64,000 bases of DNA from Pseudomonas farsensis (GCF_014268805.2 NZ_JABWRF020000001.1:1498001-1562000); one strand, 5' to 3'. Numbered from the stretch's first letter, positions 16,515 through 26,785 are shown. The notes: generated by a model not told the origin, from the letters alone. Numbers and translations: made by a program.

Positions 16515-18092
16515 TCAGATGCGCGAAGGGTCGCTTTGCAGCAGCCAGGCGCTGCTCTTGTCGGCCATTTGCTGCTCGAAGGTCGAAATGCCGCTTTGGC
16601 GGCGCGACTTGGCGTCGTTGTCCAGCAGGGTGGTGATCAGCGCAAGCTGGTCACGGGATTTGCGCTCTGACGCGGACGTGGTGTTGTCCGATTCCAGCAC
16701 GCCTTCCTGGTAGACCCGAACGCGCTCGCTGCGGCTGGCTTGCTGCGTCGAGCTGGCTTCGGTCAGCGCGCCGTTGACCACCGAGGCCCGCGTGCTGCTG
16801 CTCGCTTCGTCGTTGACCTGATGGTAGCGGTAGTTCTGCGAGGCGTTGTCACGGGATAACTGCAACCCCACCAGCGGGTTCAGGCTTGAGTGCCAGGACG
16901 CCTTGAGGCTCGATTGCTGCTCTTGTTGCAGCGAGAAGCTGTTGCCCTTGCCGTCCTTGCTGGTCGATTGCGACACGCTGTAGTCGAAGCGGTCAATCTC
17001 TTCGGGGCGCATCGGGTTGCTGGCCTTCACGGTTTCGCTGATCGAAGCCGTGAAGTCGGCCACGCCGCTCAGCAGCGAACGGCTGAGGGTGTTCATGGCT
17101 GAGCTGTGGCGGGCCGGGCGGGCGCTGTCGTCATCCACGCTGTTGAGCTGGCTGAAGGCGTCCTTGAACAACGTAGCGAGTTGCTCATCACCCTTGCCGC
17201 GCTGACGGGCGGCATCGAACTGCGTCAGGTAATTGCCGATGGCGGCCTCACGCTGGGCTTTGCCGCCCAGCAGGGCGCCGCCTTTGCTGTCCAGTTCCAA
17301 CTGCACTTGGCCGCTTGGGCCTTGCAGGCTCAGGCTGCGGGTTGAACCGTTCAGGCGCAGGTCGAAGGTCTGCTGTTCGCCGCTGGCAAGTTCCAGCTTG
17401 GCGCTCATCTGCAGGCCGCTGAACAGGCTCTGGTCAACCTTGAGCAGATCACCCAGTTGCAGGCTCGGCTTTTCCTGGTTCAGGCCATCGACTGCCTTTT
17501 GGAAACCGTCGGCCATGGCTGCCAGTGCCTTGAGCTCATCGTCGTTGAGCTCGCCATTGCTGACCGAGGCTTCGACCGCCAGGCCCTGTTCGCCGCTGTA
17601 CAGGCCGATGTTCACCGTTGCGCCGGAGGCGGTCGTGAGGCTAAGGGTGACGCTGTTGCTGGCATGTTCGCGCAAGTTGGCGCGCTGCAGGTCAAGGATG
17701 CCGGGCTCGGTGGAGCCGTTGACGCCCACGGCCAGGGCCGATTGCGAAACCCGCTGGCCGCCATTGGCTGCCAGTTGCTCGATCAGCGACGCGCCCAGCC
17801 CTTGGAAGCGTGCACCGATGTTGGTGCTGGCGGCGCTGGTGAACATCTGCGTGCTGAGTTTGTCCTGCGCGCCCTCGTTTTCCCAGACCAGGCGCACCAC
17901 CGGGGTGCCCAGGGTGCCTTTGGACGAATAGGTTTCGGCATTGGCGACGCGGGTGTCCTGGCCAAGGGTGACCTGGGTGGCCGGGGCGTCGGCAACGGCG
18001 CTGGCGGCCTGGCGCACGCTGGCGATCTGCAAAGGTGCAGGCGGGGTGTAAACGGGTGTGAACCGTAGCGCGGAGGTGACGGGGTTCATCAT
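16515..18092 (-). CDS. Large hydrophilic protein of unknown function (525 aa)
   Basis: The frame gives about 525 residues. Two adjacent ATGs (18092 and 18089) follow an AAGGA site, and a longer upstream frame has no ribosome-binding site. The protein has no signal peptide or membrane segment. It is Ser/Gln/Leu-rich, with a beta-rich middle (FDLRLNGSTRSLSLQGPS and QVQLELDSKGG) and a Ser-rich, coil-like C-terminal third. Only one Cys-poor, low-complexity character is evident and no catalytic motif. I do not recognise the family. It could be a flagellar-hook- or adhesin-like structural protein or a secreted effector without a leader, but this is speculation. Confidence 0.75.
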   Translation of the reverse strand: MMNPVTSALRFTPVYTPPAPLQIASVRQAASAVADAPATQVTLGQDTRVANAETYSSKGTLGTPVVRLVWENEGAQDKLSTQMFTSAASTNIGARFQGLGASLIEQLAANGGQRVSQSALAVGVNGSTEPGILDLQRANLREHASNSVTLSLTTASGATVNIGLYSGEQGLAVEASVSNGELNDDELKALAAMADGFQKAVDGLNQEKPSLQLGDLLKVDQSLFSGLQMSAKLELASGEQQTFDLRLNGSTRSLSLQGPSGQVQLELDSKGGALLGGKAQREAAIGNYLTQFDAARQRGKGDEQLATLFKDAFSQLNSVDDDSARPARHSSAMNTLSRSLLSGVADFTASISETVKASNPMRPEEIDRFDYSVSQSTSKDGKGNSFSLQQEQQSSLKASWHSSLNPLVGLQLSRDNASQNYRYHQVNDEASSSTRASVVNGALTEASSTQQASRSERVRVYQEGVLESDNTTSASERKSRDQLALITTLLDNDAKSRRQSGISTFEQQMADKSSAWLLQSDPSRI

Positions 18093-18165
18093 CGCTGTCC
18101 TTGCGTAAGTCATGAATACAGCCATGATATCGGCGTGGTGGCAGCGAACATGAGCGGCAAAATGA

Positions 18166-18192
18166 AATAACCCGCCATACAGGCGGGTTATT
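18166..18192 (-). terminator. Terminator of the cysI-DUF934 operon
   Basis: A perfect 11-bp stem AATAACCCGCC/GGCGGGTTATT with a 5-base loop lies 19 bases past the DUF934 stop in the direction of transcription. It is followed on the minus strand by a T-rich run. It also has T residues on the plus side and so may work both ways. Confidence 0.85.
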
Positions 18193-18210
18193 CGTTTTAG
18201 CGCACGCTGA

Positions 18211-18705
18211 TCAGCGGCGGCGGAACAGCGGCAGCGGCTCGTCGGTGGCACCTTGGTAGGTCACCGAGAAATCCTTCAGGCTTTGCAGCGCGTCTTCCGG
18301 GTCCTTGTCGGCACGGATGGCGAATGCATCGAAGCCACAGCGGGCCATGAAGAACAGTTGGTCACGCAGCACATCGCCAATGGCGCGCAGCTCACCTTTG
18401 AACTTGTAGCGGTCACGCAGCAGGCGCGCGTTGGAGTAACTGCGCCCGTCGGTAAAGGCCGGGAAGTTCAGGGCGATGACCTGGAAGTGCTGAACGTCTT
18501 CGCCGATTTCTTCGGCTTCTTCATCGCTGTCCAGCCAAATGCCCAGGCCGCCATCGCGAGCCTTTAGCACATGGGCGTGGTCGCGCCACATTTGCAGCGG
18601 GACGATGTAGTCGTCGCAGTTGGTCAGCTCGTCGAACGAGGTTTCCTTGGGCAGCAGGTGCCAGGTTTCGTCGACGATCTGGTTGTTCTTAATGATTCGC
18701 TGCAT
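18211..18705 (-). CDS. DUF934 protein, sulfite-reductase partner
   Basis: The 164-residue protein has the DUF934 core: LGIWLDSDEEAEEI, ALNFPAFTDGRSYSNARLLR and FKGELRAIGDVLRDQLFFM. In pseudomonads and relatives it is almost always encoded directly after cysI, as here. Its start overlaps the cysI stop by 17 bases, with an AAGGAG site inside the cysI end. The molecular role is not firmly known; the genetic linkage suggests a part in assimilatory sulfite reduction. It is followed by a strong terminator, so it ends the operon. Confidence 0.92.
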   Translation of the reverse strand: MQRIIKNNQIVDETWHLLPKETSFDELTNCDDYIVPLQMWRDHAHVLKARDGGLGIWLDSDEEAEEIGEDVQHFQVIALNFPAFTDGRSYSNARLLRDRYKFKGELRAIGDVLRDQLFFMARCGFDAFAIRADKDPEDALQSLKDFSVTYQGATDEPLPLFRRR

Positions 18706-20341
18706 AGACGCGCTCCTTGAAGGGGTCGATGCCAATACGCTGGTAGGTGTCGATGAAACGCTCTTCCTCGGTACGTTGTTCAACGTACACCGCGATCAGC
18801 TTCTCGATCACATCGGCCATGGCGTCCTGGGCGAAGGACGGGCCGAGGATCTTGCCCAACGAGGCGTCGCGCGCGGCGTTGCCGCCCAGCGAAACCTGGT
18901 AGAACTCTTCGCCCTTCTTGTCTACCCCGAGGATGCCGATGTGACCAACGTGGTGGTGGCCGCAGGCATTCATGCAACCCGAAATATTCAGGTCGATCTC
19001 ACCGATATCGAACAGGTAGTCCAGGTCGTCGAAACGGCGCTGGATGGATTCTGCGATCGGGATCGACTTGGCGTTGGCCAGCGAGCAGTAGTCACCGCCT
19101 GGGCAGCAGATGATGTCGGTCAGCAGGCCGATGTTCGGCGTGGCAAAGCCGCTTTCACGCAGTTCCAGCCACAGCGCATGCAACTGGCGCTGCTCGACGT
19201 CGGCAAGGATGATGTTCTGCTCGTGGGAGGTGCGCAGGAAACCAAAGCTGTAGCGCTCGGCAAGGTCTGCTACCGCATCGAGCTGCTTGTCGGTCAGGTC
19301 GCCAGGGGCAACGCCGGTTGGCTTGAGCGACAGGGTTACAGCAACGTAGCCCGGGCGCTTGTGGGCGCGGGTGTTGCGCGAGCGCCAGCGGGCAAAGCCT
19401 GGGTTCTCGGCGTCCAAAGCGCTGTAATCGACGTTTTCCAGCGCCAGGTACTCGGGGTCGATGAAATGGCGCGATACGCGCTGCACTTCGGCCTCGGTCA
19501 GGGTGCTGCTGCCGCCGCGCAGGTGGACCATTTCGGCCTCGACCTTTTCGGCGAACACTTCAGGGGTAAGGGCCTTGACCAGGATCTTGATCCGCGCCTT
19601 GTACTTGTTGTCACGGCGCCCGTAACGGTTGTACACGCGCAGGATGGCGTCGAGGTAGCTGATCAGGTCTTGCCACGGCAGGAACTCGTTGATGAACGAG
19701 CCCACCACGGGGGTACGGCCCAGGCCGCCGCCGACCAGCACGCGGAAGCCCAGTTCGCCGGCCTCGTTGTACACCGGCTCCAGGCCGATATCGTGCACTT
19801 CGATGGCGGCGCGGTCTTGCTTCGAGCCATTGATGGCAATTTTGAACTTGCGCGGCAGGAAGGCGAATTCGGGGTGGAAAGTGGTCCATTGACGGACGAT
19901 TTCACACCACGGGCGCGGGTCGATGATTTCGTCGGCCGCTACACCTGCGAACTGGTCGGTGGTGGTGTTGCGCAGGCAGTTGCCGCTGGTCTGGATGGCG
20001 TGCATCTGCACGGTGGCCAGTTCAGCGAGGATGTCCGGGACGTCCTCCAGTGCCGGCCAGTTGTACTGCACGTTCTGGCGGGTGGAGATGTGCGCGTAGC
20101 CCTTGTCGTAGTCGCGGGCGATCTTGGCCAGCGTGCGGACCTGGCGCGCGTTCAGCTGGCCGTAGGGCACGGCGACGCGCAGCATCGGGGCGAAGCGTTG
20201 GACATAAAGGCCGTTCTGCAGGCGCAGAGGGCGGAATTCTTCTTCGCTCAGCTCACCGGCCAGGTAGCGGCGGGTCTGATCACGAAACTGCTTGACGCGG
20301 TCCTCGATGATCCGCTGATCGTACTCGTCGTATACGTACAT
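18689..20341 (-). CDS. cysI: Sulfite reductase hemoprotein CysI (nitrite/sulfite reductase family)
   Basis: The 550-residue enzyme reduces sulfite to sulfide for cysteine synthesis. It has both ferredoxin-like half domains and two sirohaem domains. The siroheme/4Fe-4S ligand set is Cys413, Cys419, Cys456 and Cys460 (CCPGGDYC and SGCMNACG). Anion-binding Arg/Lys residues occur in YAHISTRQNVQ and RKFKIAINGS. It lacks the flavoprotein-dependent CysJ partner nearby, so electrons may come from ferredoxin, as in many pseudomonads. It is co-transcribed with the DUF934 gene. The start at 20341 gives the usual N-terminus MYVYDEYDQRII. Confidence 0.95.
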   Translation of the reverse strand: MYVYDEYDQRIIEDRVKQFRDQTRRYLAGELSEEEFRPLRLQNGLYVQRFAPMLRVAVPYGQLNARQVRTLAKIARDYDKGYAHISTRQNVQYNWPALEDVPDILAELATVQMHAIQTSGNCLRNTTTDQFAGVAADEIIDPRPWCEIVRQWTTFHPEFAFLPRKFKIAINGSKQDRAAIEVHDIGLEPVYNEAGELGFRVLVGGGLGRTPVVGSFINEFLPWQDLISYLDAILRVYNRYGRRDNKYKARIKILVKALTPEVFAEKVEAEMVHLRGGSSTLTEAEVQRVSRHFIDPEYLALENVDYSALDAENPGFARWRSRNTRAHKRPGYVAVTLSLKPTGVAPGDLTDKQLDAVADLAERYSFGFLRTSHEQNIILADVEQRQLHALWLELRESGFATPNIGLLTDIICCPGGDYCSLANAKSIPIAESIQRRFDDLDYLFDIGEIDLNISGCMNACGHHHVGHIGILGVDKKGEEFYQVSLGGNAARDASLGKILGPSFAQDAMADVIEKLIAVYVEQRTEEERFIDTYQRIGIDPFKERVYAANH

Positions 20342-20556
20342 AAAAGTCCTGTCTCAGGCTGCATGCAGCTATTCGCGCGCACGGCCGCGCACTCCGGTTC
20401 GGAGCCGGGGAACGATAGCAGGTTGGGTTTATGCGCTAAAGTGATGTTTTTGCATATGAAAAGAACCAAACGGACTAAGTGAGACTGACTGCCATTTGTT
20501 CGTCGCGCCGCCGGACGGGTTTATACTGGTGCATTTGTTTCAAGGGGTGTTATCGC

Positions 20557-21633
20557 ATGCTCAAGGCGCTGTGCCAAAGCTTGTGCCTGAGCCTGCCACT
20601 GGCAGCCAACGTGCACGCAGCTTCAGTAGTGTTTCTTAACCCAGGCTCCTCCAGTGAGGTGTTCTGGAGCAGCTACAGCCGTTTCATGCAGGCAGCCGCG
20701 CAGGACCTGGGCATGAGCCTGAAGGTTGAATACAGCGAGCGCAGCCCGGAACGGACACTGTCCCAGGCCCGCGATATTCTGCAGGGGCCGAAGCGGCCGG
20801 ACTACCTGGTGCTGGTCAACGAACAGTACATCGCCCCCGAGATCATCCGCTTGTCGCAGGGCACCGGGGTCAAGCTGTTTCTGGTCAACAACGGCCTGAC
20901 GGCCAGCCAGGCTCGTAGCATTCAGGCCCAGCCGGGTAAGTACGCACAGGTGCTCGGCACCCTGACGGTCAACGACGAGCAGGCTGGTTACCAGATGCTG
21001 CGCGAGATGGTCGCCTTGTTGCCCAAAGACAGCGGCCCTGTCGACCTGGTGGCGTTCGTCGGGGTCAAGACCACGCCAGCCTCGCTGTTGCGCGAGCAGG
21101 GCATGCGCCGCGCCCTTGCCGACTTCCCTCAGGTGCGCCTGCGCCAAGTGGTATACGGCGGCTGGAGTCGTGAGCGTGCCTACGAACAGGCAGGCATGCT
21201 TGTGCAGCGTTATCCCGACACCCGCCTGGTATGGTCGGCCAACGACGAAATGGCCTTCGGCGCCATGCGTGCTTTCGAAGAGGCCGGCCGCGTGCCTGGC
21301 CGGGACGTGGTGTTCAGCGCTGTCAACAGCTCGCCCGAAGCGCTGCGCGCGCGTATCGATGGTCGCCTGGGTGTGCTTATGGGCGGGCACTTCAGCCTTG
21401 GCGGCTGGGCCATGGTCATGCTGCATGATGATGCCCATGGTGTGAGCCTTGCCCGCGACGGGGTGCGCGAACATCAGGTGCCGGTGCTGCAATCGGTCGA
21501 TGGCGCCAAGGCACAGCGCTGGCTGAAGTTGCTTGAGCACAGTGACTACGGTATCGATTTCAAGCGCTACAGCGCCGAAGGCAGGCCGTCGGACTTCCGT
21601 TACCCGTTTCTTGCGTCACCCGTCGACTATTGA
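20557..21633 (+). CDS. Periplasmic sugar-binding-type protein
   Basis: The 358-residue protein has a signal peptide ending VHA and a LacI/RbsB-type periplasmic binding fold: VVFLNPGSSSEVFWSSYSRF, LVWSANDEMAFGAMRAFEEAG and VVFSAVNSSPEALRARIDG. No ABC ATPase or permease is adjacent. It may therefore be a solute receptor for a membrane signalling protein, or serve a transporter encoded elsewhere. An AAGGGG ribosome-binding site precedes the ATG at 20557; an earlier in-frame start would remove the signal peptide position. The ligand is unknown. It is divergent from cysI. Confidence 0.85.
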   Translation: MLKALCQSLCLSLPLAANVHAASVVFLNPGSSSEVFWSSYSRFMQAAAQDLGMSLKVEYSERSPERTLSQARDILQGPKRPDYLVLVNEQYIAPEIIRLSQGTGVKLFLVNNGLTASQARSIQAQPGKYAQVLGTLTVNDEQAGYQMLREMVALLPKDSGPVDLVAFVGVKTTPASLLREQGMRRALADFPQVRLRQVVYGGWSRERAYEQAGMLVQRYPDTRLVWSANDEMAFGAMRAFEEAGRVPGRDVVFSAVNSSPEALRARIDGRLGVLMGGHFSLGGWAMVMLHDDAHGVSLARDGVREHQVPVLQSVDGAKAQRWLKLLEHSDYGIDFKRYSAEGRPSDFRYPFLASPVDY

Positions 21634-21718
21634 AAGACCCTGCTTGAGCAAAGGGCATTGCTGGACTTAACTGCTGCTGGTGAAGTGCATTCCCATAATC
21701 ACTACAAGAGGCAATGCA

Positions 21719-21832
21719 ATGGGTAACTTGACCAAGGTCCGCAAAGCAGACAGCAGTGTCGATGCCTGGGCGATTCTGTGCCTGATCGTGCTGGTGGTGG
21801 TCACCGCCGTGTACTGGGTCAGCCACCAGTAG
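21719..21832 (+). CDS. Small single-pass membrane protein (37 aa)
   Basis: A 37-codon frame begins MGNLTKVRKADSSVDAWA, continues with a hydrophobic helix (AILCLIVLVVVTAVYWV) and ends SHQ. A purine-rich AAGAGG site precedes it and a strong terminator follows 30 bases later, so it looks like a genuine monocistronic small gene. The basic N-terminus suggests an N-in, C-out single-pass inner-membrane protein. I do not know its function. Confidence 0.75.
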   Translation: MGNLTKVRKADSSVDAWAILCLIVLVVVTAVYWVSHQ

Positions 21833-21861
21833 CCAGTTGTGCAAACCGTGATACAGCAGGG

Positions 21862-21892
21862 CGCCTGCCGGAGCCATTCGGCAGGCGTTTTT
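21862..21892 (+). terminator. Rho-independent terminator
   Basis: The perfect 9-bp stem CGCCTGCCG/CGGCAGGCG with an 8-base loop is followed by five T residues. It lies 30 bases after the 37-codon gene and faces the convergent DUF2970 gene. Confidence 0.9.
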
Positions 21893-21902
21893 GCCTGGGC
21901 GC

Positions 21903-22121
21903 TCAGCGCGCGGTCAGGTGCATGGCCAACTGGACCAGGCCGATCAGTACCAGAATGAACAACAGCGTGAAGACGGCGCCCATGGCGATGAAATGGCTGG
22001 CTTTGCCATGGGTAAAGTCGCGGGCGCGGTTCTTGCCGCTTTGCACGCCCAGTGCGGCGGCGAGGATGCTGTGCAACATTTGCCAGAAGGTGGGTGGTTT
22101 ACCCTGAGGTTGGTCGTCCAT
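21903..22121 (-). CDS. DUF2970 membrane protein
   Basis: This 72-residue protein has the DUF2970 layout: PTFWQMLHSILAAALGVQS, a short basic linker with RARDF, then one C-terminal transmembrane helix (IAMGAVFTLLFILVLIGLVQL). Family function is unknown; it is presumably an inner-membrane protein. An AGGAG site precedes the ATG at 22121. It is monocistronic, or at the end of the ppiB-lpxH strand. Confidence 0.88.
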   Translation of the reverse strand: MDDQPQGKPPTFWQMLHSILAAALGVQSGKNRARDFTHGKASHFIAMGAVFTLLFILVLIGLVQLAMHLTAR

Positions 22122-22238
22122 GCCAGGCTCCTGATGATCAGAGGCAACCTGCACAGTGTAGGTGGTGTAGGACCGGTGAAGCGGACTTCACGCGGTCGGT
22201 GTAAGAGCATCGCGGTTGATTCAGGTGGATGCCGGCAT

Positions 22239-22961
22239 TCAGGAAAACTCAAACGGCGCCAAGGCAAAGCCTTGTTCGTCCACCTGCAGCGCCCAGCCGC
22301 GGCGGTCCCAGTCACCCAGCACTATCCGCCGTGCTGGCTGGTCATCGACCACCAGCTTGTGAATTGCCGGGCGGTGGGTATGGCCGTGCACCAGCGTGCG
22401 AACACCATGGGCGGCCATCACCTTGGGCACTTCCTCGGGCGTTACATCGACGATTTCGGTCGCCTTCATGCGCGTCTGTGCACGGCTTTCGCTGCGCAGC
22501 TTGCGCGCCAGCCGGCGGCGAGCAGCCAACGGCAGGTGGCGCAAAACCCACAGGGTTACCGGGTGACGCAGGTAGCGGCGCATCTTCATGTAGCCGACAT
22601 CGCGGGTGCACAACGTGTCGCCATGCATCAGCAAGACTGGCTCGCCGCCAAGCTGGACCACGCTGGGGTCGGCCAGCAGGGTGCAGCCAGCGGCCTGGCA
22701 AAAGGCCTTGCCGATCAGGAAATCGCGGTTGCCATGCATCAGGTACACCGCCGTGCCGCTATCGCTCAACCGGCGCAGGGCCTGGCAGATCGATTGCTGG
22801 AACGGCGTCATGGCATCGTCACCGATCCATGCCTCGAAGAAGTCGCCGAGAATGTACAGCGCCCTGGCGTGGCGGGCGCGGCCGTCGAGCAGATCAACAA
22901 ACGCCCGGGTAATGTCCGGGCGCTCTTCTTGCAGGTGCAGATCGGAGATCAGCAGAATCAC
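22239..22961 (-). CDS. lpxH: UDP-2,3-diacylglucosamine diphosphatase LpxH
   Basis: This 240-residue metallophosphoesterase cleaves UDP-2,3-diacylglucosamine to lipid X in lipid A synthesis at the inner membrane face. The Mn-binding motifs are all present: [32 protein letters not shown] and the C-terminal LVHGHTHRP. Its start overlaps the ppiB stop by 4 bases, so the pair is translationally coupled. Confidence 0.95.
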   Translation of the reverse strand: MILLISDLHLQEERPDITRAFVDLLDGRARHARALYILGDFFEAWIGDDAMTPFQQSICQALRRLSDSGTAVYLMHGNRDFLIGKAFCQAAGCTLLADPSVVQLGGEPVLLMHGDTLCTRDVGYMKMRRYLRHPVTLWVLRHLPLAARRRLARKLRSESRAQTRMKATEIVDVTPEEVPKVMAAHGVRTLVHGHTHRPAIHKLVVDDQPARRIVLGDWDRRGWALQVDEQGFALAPFEFS

Positions 22962-23461
22962 TCAATGATCTCGGCTTTCTCGATGATCACGTCTTCTTTA
23001 GGTACGTCCTGGTGGCCTGCTTTGGAACCGGTGGCGACCTTTTCGATAGCGTCGACCACTTCACGGCCTTCGATCACTTCGCCAAACACCGCATAGCCCC
23101 AGCCCTGGGTGTTCTTGCCGCTGTGGTTGAGGAAGTCGTTGTCGGAAGCATTGATGAAGAACTGGGCAGACGCGGAGTGCGGGTCCATGGTGCGGGCCAT
23201 GGCGATGCTGTACTTGGTGTTTTTCAGGCCGTTGTCGGCTTCGTTCTGGATGCTGGCACGCTTGTCACGCTTTTCATTCATGCCAGGCTCGAAACCGCCG
23301 CCCTGGATCATGAAGCCCTTGATCACGCGGTGGAACACGGTGTTGCTGTAGTGGCCAGCTTCGACGTAGGCCAGGAAGTTGGCAACGGTGATCGGTGCTT
23401 TTTCGGCGTTCAGTTGCAGGACGATGTCGCCGTGGTTGGTGCTCAGTTTGACTTTGGACAT
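22958..23461 (-). CDS. ppiB: Cyclophilin-type peptidyl-prolyl isomerase PpiB
   Basis: This cytoplasmic cyclophilin of 167 residues has [13 protein letters not shown], the SASAQFFIN active-site strand and [18 protein letters not shown]. There is no signal peptide in the chosen reading ([16 protein letters not shown]). An upstream extension of 35 codons lacks a ribosome-binding site. It is first in the ppiB-lpxH pair and divergent from glnS. Confidence 0.95.
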   Translation of the reverse strand: MSKVKLSTNHGDIVLQLNAEKAPITVANFLAYVEAGHYSNTVFHRVIKGFMIQGGGFEPGMNEKRDKRASIQNEADNGLKNTKYSIAMARTMDPHSASAQFFINASDNDFLNHSGKNTQGWGYAVFGEVIEGREVVDAIEKVATGSKAGHQDVPKEDVIIEKAEIIE

Positions 23462-23671
23462 GCTTAAGTTCGCTCTCAAGGCATCGGAAATAGGGGGCGG
23501 CAGGCGCCGGGCGGCCATTCTGCCGGTTTCGACCCGCGCAGGCGACAAAATGCTGCTACAAATCACGTGAGATTGTACGTGCGCGGGTGTCAGCGGCTTG
23601 ACTGCTTCGGCTATGATAGGCCCTTTGATTCAATCGGCCTACCCGGCCGGCTACCTGCATTCAAGGACCCT

Positions 23672-25375
23672 ATGAGCAAGCCCACTGCCGAAAACGCGCC
23701 AAACGCCGCTGCCAAAGGCGCCCCCGCCGTCCCTGCAAACTTCCTGCGGCCGATCATCCAGGCCGACCTGGACTCGGGCAAGCACTCCAGCATCGTCACC
23801 CGCTTCCCGCCAGAGCCCAACGGCTATCTGCACATCGGCCACGCCAAGTCGATCTGCGTGAACTTCGGCCTGGCCAAAGAGTTCGGCGGTGTCTGCCACC
23901 TGCGTTTCGACGACACCAACCCGGCCAAGGAAGACCAGGAATACATCGACGCCATCCAGAGCGATGTGAAATGGCTGGGCTTCGACTGGGCCGGTGACGT
24001 GCGTTACGCCTCCGACTATTTCGACCAGTTGCACGACTGGGCAGTCGAGCTGATCAAGCGTGGCAAGGCCTATGTCTGCGACCTGACCCCTGATCAGGCC
24101 AAGGAATACCGCGGCAACCTCACCGAGCCTGGCAAGAACAGCCCGTTCCGCGAGCGCAGCGTCGAGGAAAACCTGGACCTGTTCGCCCGCATGAAAGCCG
24201 GCGAGTTCAAGGACGGTGAGCGCGTGCTGCGCGCCAAGATCGACATGGCGTCGCCGAACATGAACCTGCGCGACCCGATCCTGTACCGCATCCGCCACGC
24301 CCACCACCACCAGACCGGTGACAAGTGGTGCATCTACCCCAACTACGACTTCACCCACGGTCAGTCGGATGCCATCGAAGGCATCACCCACTCGATCTGC
24401 ACCCTGGAGTTCGAAGGCCACCGCCCGTTGTACGACTGGTTCCTCGACAACCTGCCGGTCCCGGCGCACCCGCGCCAGTACGAGTTCAGCCGCCTGAACC
24501 TCAACTACACCATCACCTCCAAGCGCAAGCTCAAGCAATTGGTAGATGAAGGCCACGTGCAGGCGTGGGACGACCCGCGCATGTCGACCCTGTCGGGATT
24601 CCGCCGTCGTGGCTACACCCCGGCCTCGATCCGCAATTTCTGCGACATGGTCGGTACCAACCGCTCCGACGGTGTGGTCGACATGTCGATGCTCGAGTTC
24701 AGCATCCGTGACGACCTCGACCGCAGCGCCCCGCGCGCCATGTGCGTGCTGCGCCCGCTGAAAGTGGTCATCACCAACTACCCCGAAGGCCAGGTCGAGC
24801 AGCTTGAACTGCCGCGCCACCCGAAGGAAGACATGGGCGTGCGCGTGCTGCCGTTCGCGCGCGAGCTGTACATCGACCGCGACGACTTCATGGAAGAGCC
24901 GCCAAAGGGCTACAAGCGCCTGGAGCCGGCCGGTGAAGTGCGCCTGCGCGGCAGCTACGTGATCCGCGCCGACGAAGCCATCAAGGACGCCGACGGCAAC
25001 ATCGTCGAGCTGCGTTGCTCGTACGACCCGGACACCCTGGGCAAAAACCCTGAAGGCCGCAAGGTCAAGGGCGTGATCCACTGGGTGCCAGCGGCAGCCA
25101 GCGTAGAGTGCGAAGTGCGTTTGTACGACCGCCTGTTCCGCTCCGCCAACCCGGAAAAAACCGAAGACGGCGGCAGCTTCCTCGACAACATCAACCCCGA
25201 TTCGTTGCAAGTGCTGACCGGCTGCCGTGCCGAGCCTTCGCTGGGCCAGGCGCAGCCTGAAGACCGCTTCCAGTTCGAGCGTGAAGGCTACTTCTGCGCC
25301 GACCTGAAAGACAGCCAGCCGGGCCGCCCGGTGTTCAACCGCACTGTCACCCTGCGTGACTCCTGGGGCAGCTGA
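23672..25375 (+). CDS. glnS: Glutaminyl-tRNA synthetase
   Basis: This class I synthetase of 567 residues carries the HIGH motif in [15 protein letters not shown] and the KMSKS-equivalent ITSKRKL. The GlnRS-typical [14 protein letters not shown] and a C-terminal anticodon-binding beta-barrel follow. It charges tRNA-Gln. The start at 23672 follows an AAGGA site. The cysS gene begins 9 bases after the stop, so the two synthetases are co-transcribed. Confidence 0.97.
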   Translation: MSKPTAENAPNAAAKGAPAVPANFLRPIIQADLDSGKHSSIVTRFPPEPNGYLHIGHAKSICVNFGLAKEFGGVCHLRFDDTNPAKEDQEYIDAIQSDVKWLGFDWAGDVRYASDYFDQLHDWAVELIKRGKAYVCDLTPDQAKEYRGNLTEPGKNSPFRERSVEENLDLFARMKAGEFKDGERVLRAKIDMASPNMNLRDPILYRIRHAHHHQTGDKWCIYPNYDFTHGQSDAIEGITHSICTLEFEGHRPLYDWFLDNLPVPAHPRQYEFSRLNLNYTITSKRKLKQLVDEGHVQAWDDPRMSTLSGFRRRGYTPASIRNFCDMVGTNRSDGVVDMSMLEFSIRDDLDRSAPRAMCVLRPLKVVITNYPEGQVEQLELPRHPKEDMGVRVLPFARELYIDRDDFMEEPPKGYKRLEPAGEVRLRGSYVIRADEAIKDADGNIVELRCSYDPDTLGKNPEGRKVKGVIHWVPAAASVECEVRLYDRLFRSANPEKTEDGGSFLDNINPDSLQVLTGCRAEPSLGQAQPEDRFQFEREGYFCADLKDSQPGRPVFNRTVTLRDSWGS

Positions 25376-25384
25376 GGAAACACC

Positions 25385-26767
25385 GTGCTTAACATCTACA
25401 ACACGCTGAGCAAGACCAAGGAACCCTTCAAGCCGCTCGATGGCAACAAGGTGCGCATGTATGTCTGCGGCATGACCGTGTACGACTACTGCCACCTCGG
25501 CCACGGCCGCAGCATGGTGGCCTTCGACCTGGTGACCCGCTGGCTGCGCAAGAGTGGCTACGACCTGACCTACGTGCGCAACATCACCGATATCGATGAC
25601 AAAATCATCAATCGGGCCAACGAGAACGGCGAAGCGTTCGACGCACTGACCGCGCGCATGATCGATGCGATGCACGAAGACGAGCGTCGCCTGAACATCC
25701 TGCCGCCCGATCAGGAGCCGCGTGCCACCGATCATATCGCCGGCATGCACGCCATGATCCAGACCCTGATCGACAAGGGCTATGCCTATGCGCCAGGCAA
25801 TGGTGACGTGTACTACCGGGTCGGCAAGTTCGTCGGCTACGGCAAGCTGTCGCGCAAGAAAATCGAAGACCTGCGCATCGGTGCGCGCATCGAGGTCGAC
25901 GAGGCCAAGCAGGACCCACTGGATTTCGTGCTGTGGAAGGGCGTCAAGCCTGGCGAGCCGCACTGGCAATCGCCATGGGGCCCTGGCCGTCCGGGCTGGC
26001 ACATCGAGTGCTCGGTGATGTCCACCTGCTGCCTGGGCGAGAGCTTCGACATTCATGGCGGTGGCAGCGACCTCGAGTTCCCGCACCACGAAAACGAGAT
26101 CGCGCAAAGCGAGGCGGCCACTGGCAAGCAGTACGCAGCTTCGTGGATGCACTGCGGCATGATCCGGATCAACGGCGAGAAGATGTCCAAGTCGTTGAAC
26201 AACTTCTTCACCATTCGTGACGTACTGGAGAAGTACCACCCGGAGGTGGTGCGTTACCTGCTGGTGGCCAGCCACTATCGCAGCGCTATCAACTACTCGG
26301 AAGACAGCCTGCGTGACGCCAAAGGCGCCCTGGAGCGCTTCTACCATGCGCTGCGTGGCCTGCCACGGGTCGCCGCACTAGGTGGCGAGGCCTATGTCGA
26401 GCGTTTTGCCGCAGCGATGAACGACGACTTCGGCACCCCTGAAGCCTGCGCCGTGCTGTTCGACCTGGTGCGCGAGATCAACCGCGTGCGCGAGAGCGAT
26501 GCGCAGGCTGCTGCTGGCCTTGCCGGCCGTCTGCGTGAGCTGGGCGATGTGCTGGGCGTGTTGCAGCTGGATGCTGATGACTTCCTGCGTGCAGGGGCCG
26601 AGGGCAAGGTCGATGCTGCCGAGGTGGAGGCGCTGATCCAGGCGCGTCTGCAGGCGCGTGCCGACAGGAACTGGGCTGAGTCCGACCGCATCCGTGACCA
26701 GATCACTGCCATGGGCGTGGTGCTGGAAGACAGCAAAGGCGCGACTACCTGGCGCCTGGCTGACTAA
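25385..26767 (+). CDS. cysS: Cysteinyl-tRNA synthetase
   Basis: This class I synthetase of 460 residues has a HIGH variant in [11 protein letters not shown] and zinc ligands in [17 protein letters not shown] and [12 protein letters not shown]. It has KMSKS in [11 protein letters not shown] and a C-terminal helical anticodon domain. It charges tRNA-Cys. It is the second gene of a glnS-cysS operon, and a REP pair begins 19 bases after its stop. Confidence 0.97.
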   Translation: MLNIYNTLSKTKEPFKPLDGNKVRMYVCGMTVYDYCHLGHGRSMVAFDLVTRWLRKSGYDLTYVRNITDIDDKIINRANENGEAFDALTARMIDAMHEDERRLNILPPDQEPRATDHIAGMHAMIQTLIDKGYAYAPGNGDVYYRVGKFVGYGKLSRKKIEDLRIGARIEVDEAKQDPLDFVLWKGVKPGEPHWQSPWGPGRPGWHIECSVMSTCCLGESFDIHGGGSDLEFPHHENEIAQSEAATGKQYAASWMHCGMIRINGEKMSKSLNNFFTIRDVLEKYHPEVVRYLLVASHYRSAINYSEDSLRDAKGALERFYHALRGLPRVAALGGEAYVERFAAAMNDDFGTPEACAVLFDLVREINRVRESDAQAAAGLAGRLRELGDVLGVLQLDADDFLRAGAEGKVDAAEVEALIQARLQARADRNWAESDRIRDQITAMGVVLEDSKGATTWRLAD

Positions 26768-26785
26768 TCAGCACTTACGCGCCCC

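Noticed and set aside
18620..20482. A 620-codon plus-strand frame
   Set aside because: It is the mirror of cysI and DUF934 and shows no family features.
23651..26347. An 898-codon open frame on the minus strand
   Set aside because: It lies antisense to glnS and cysS, whose motifs are unmistakable. High GC content creates such long antisense frames.
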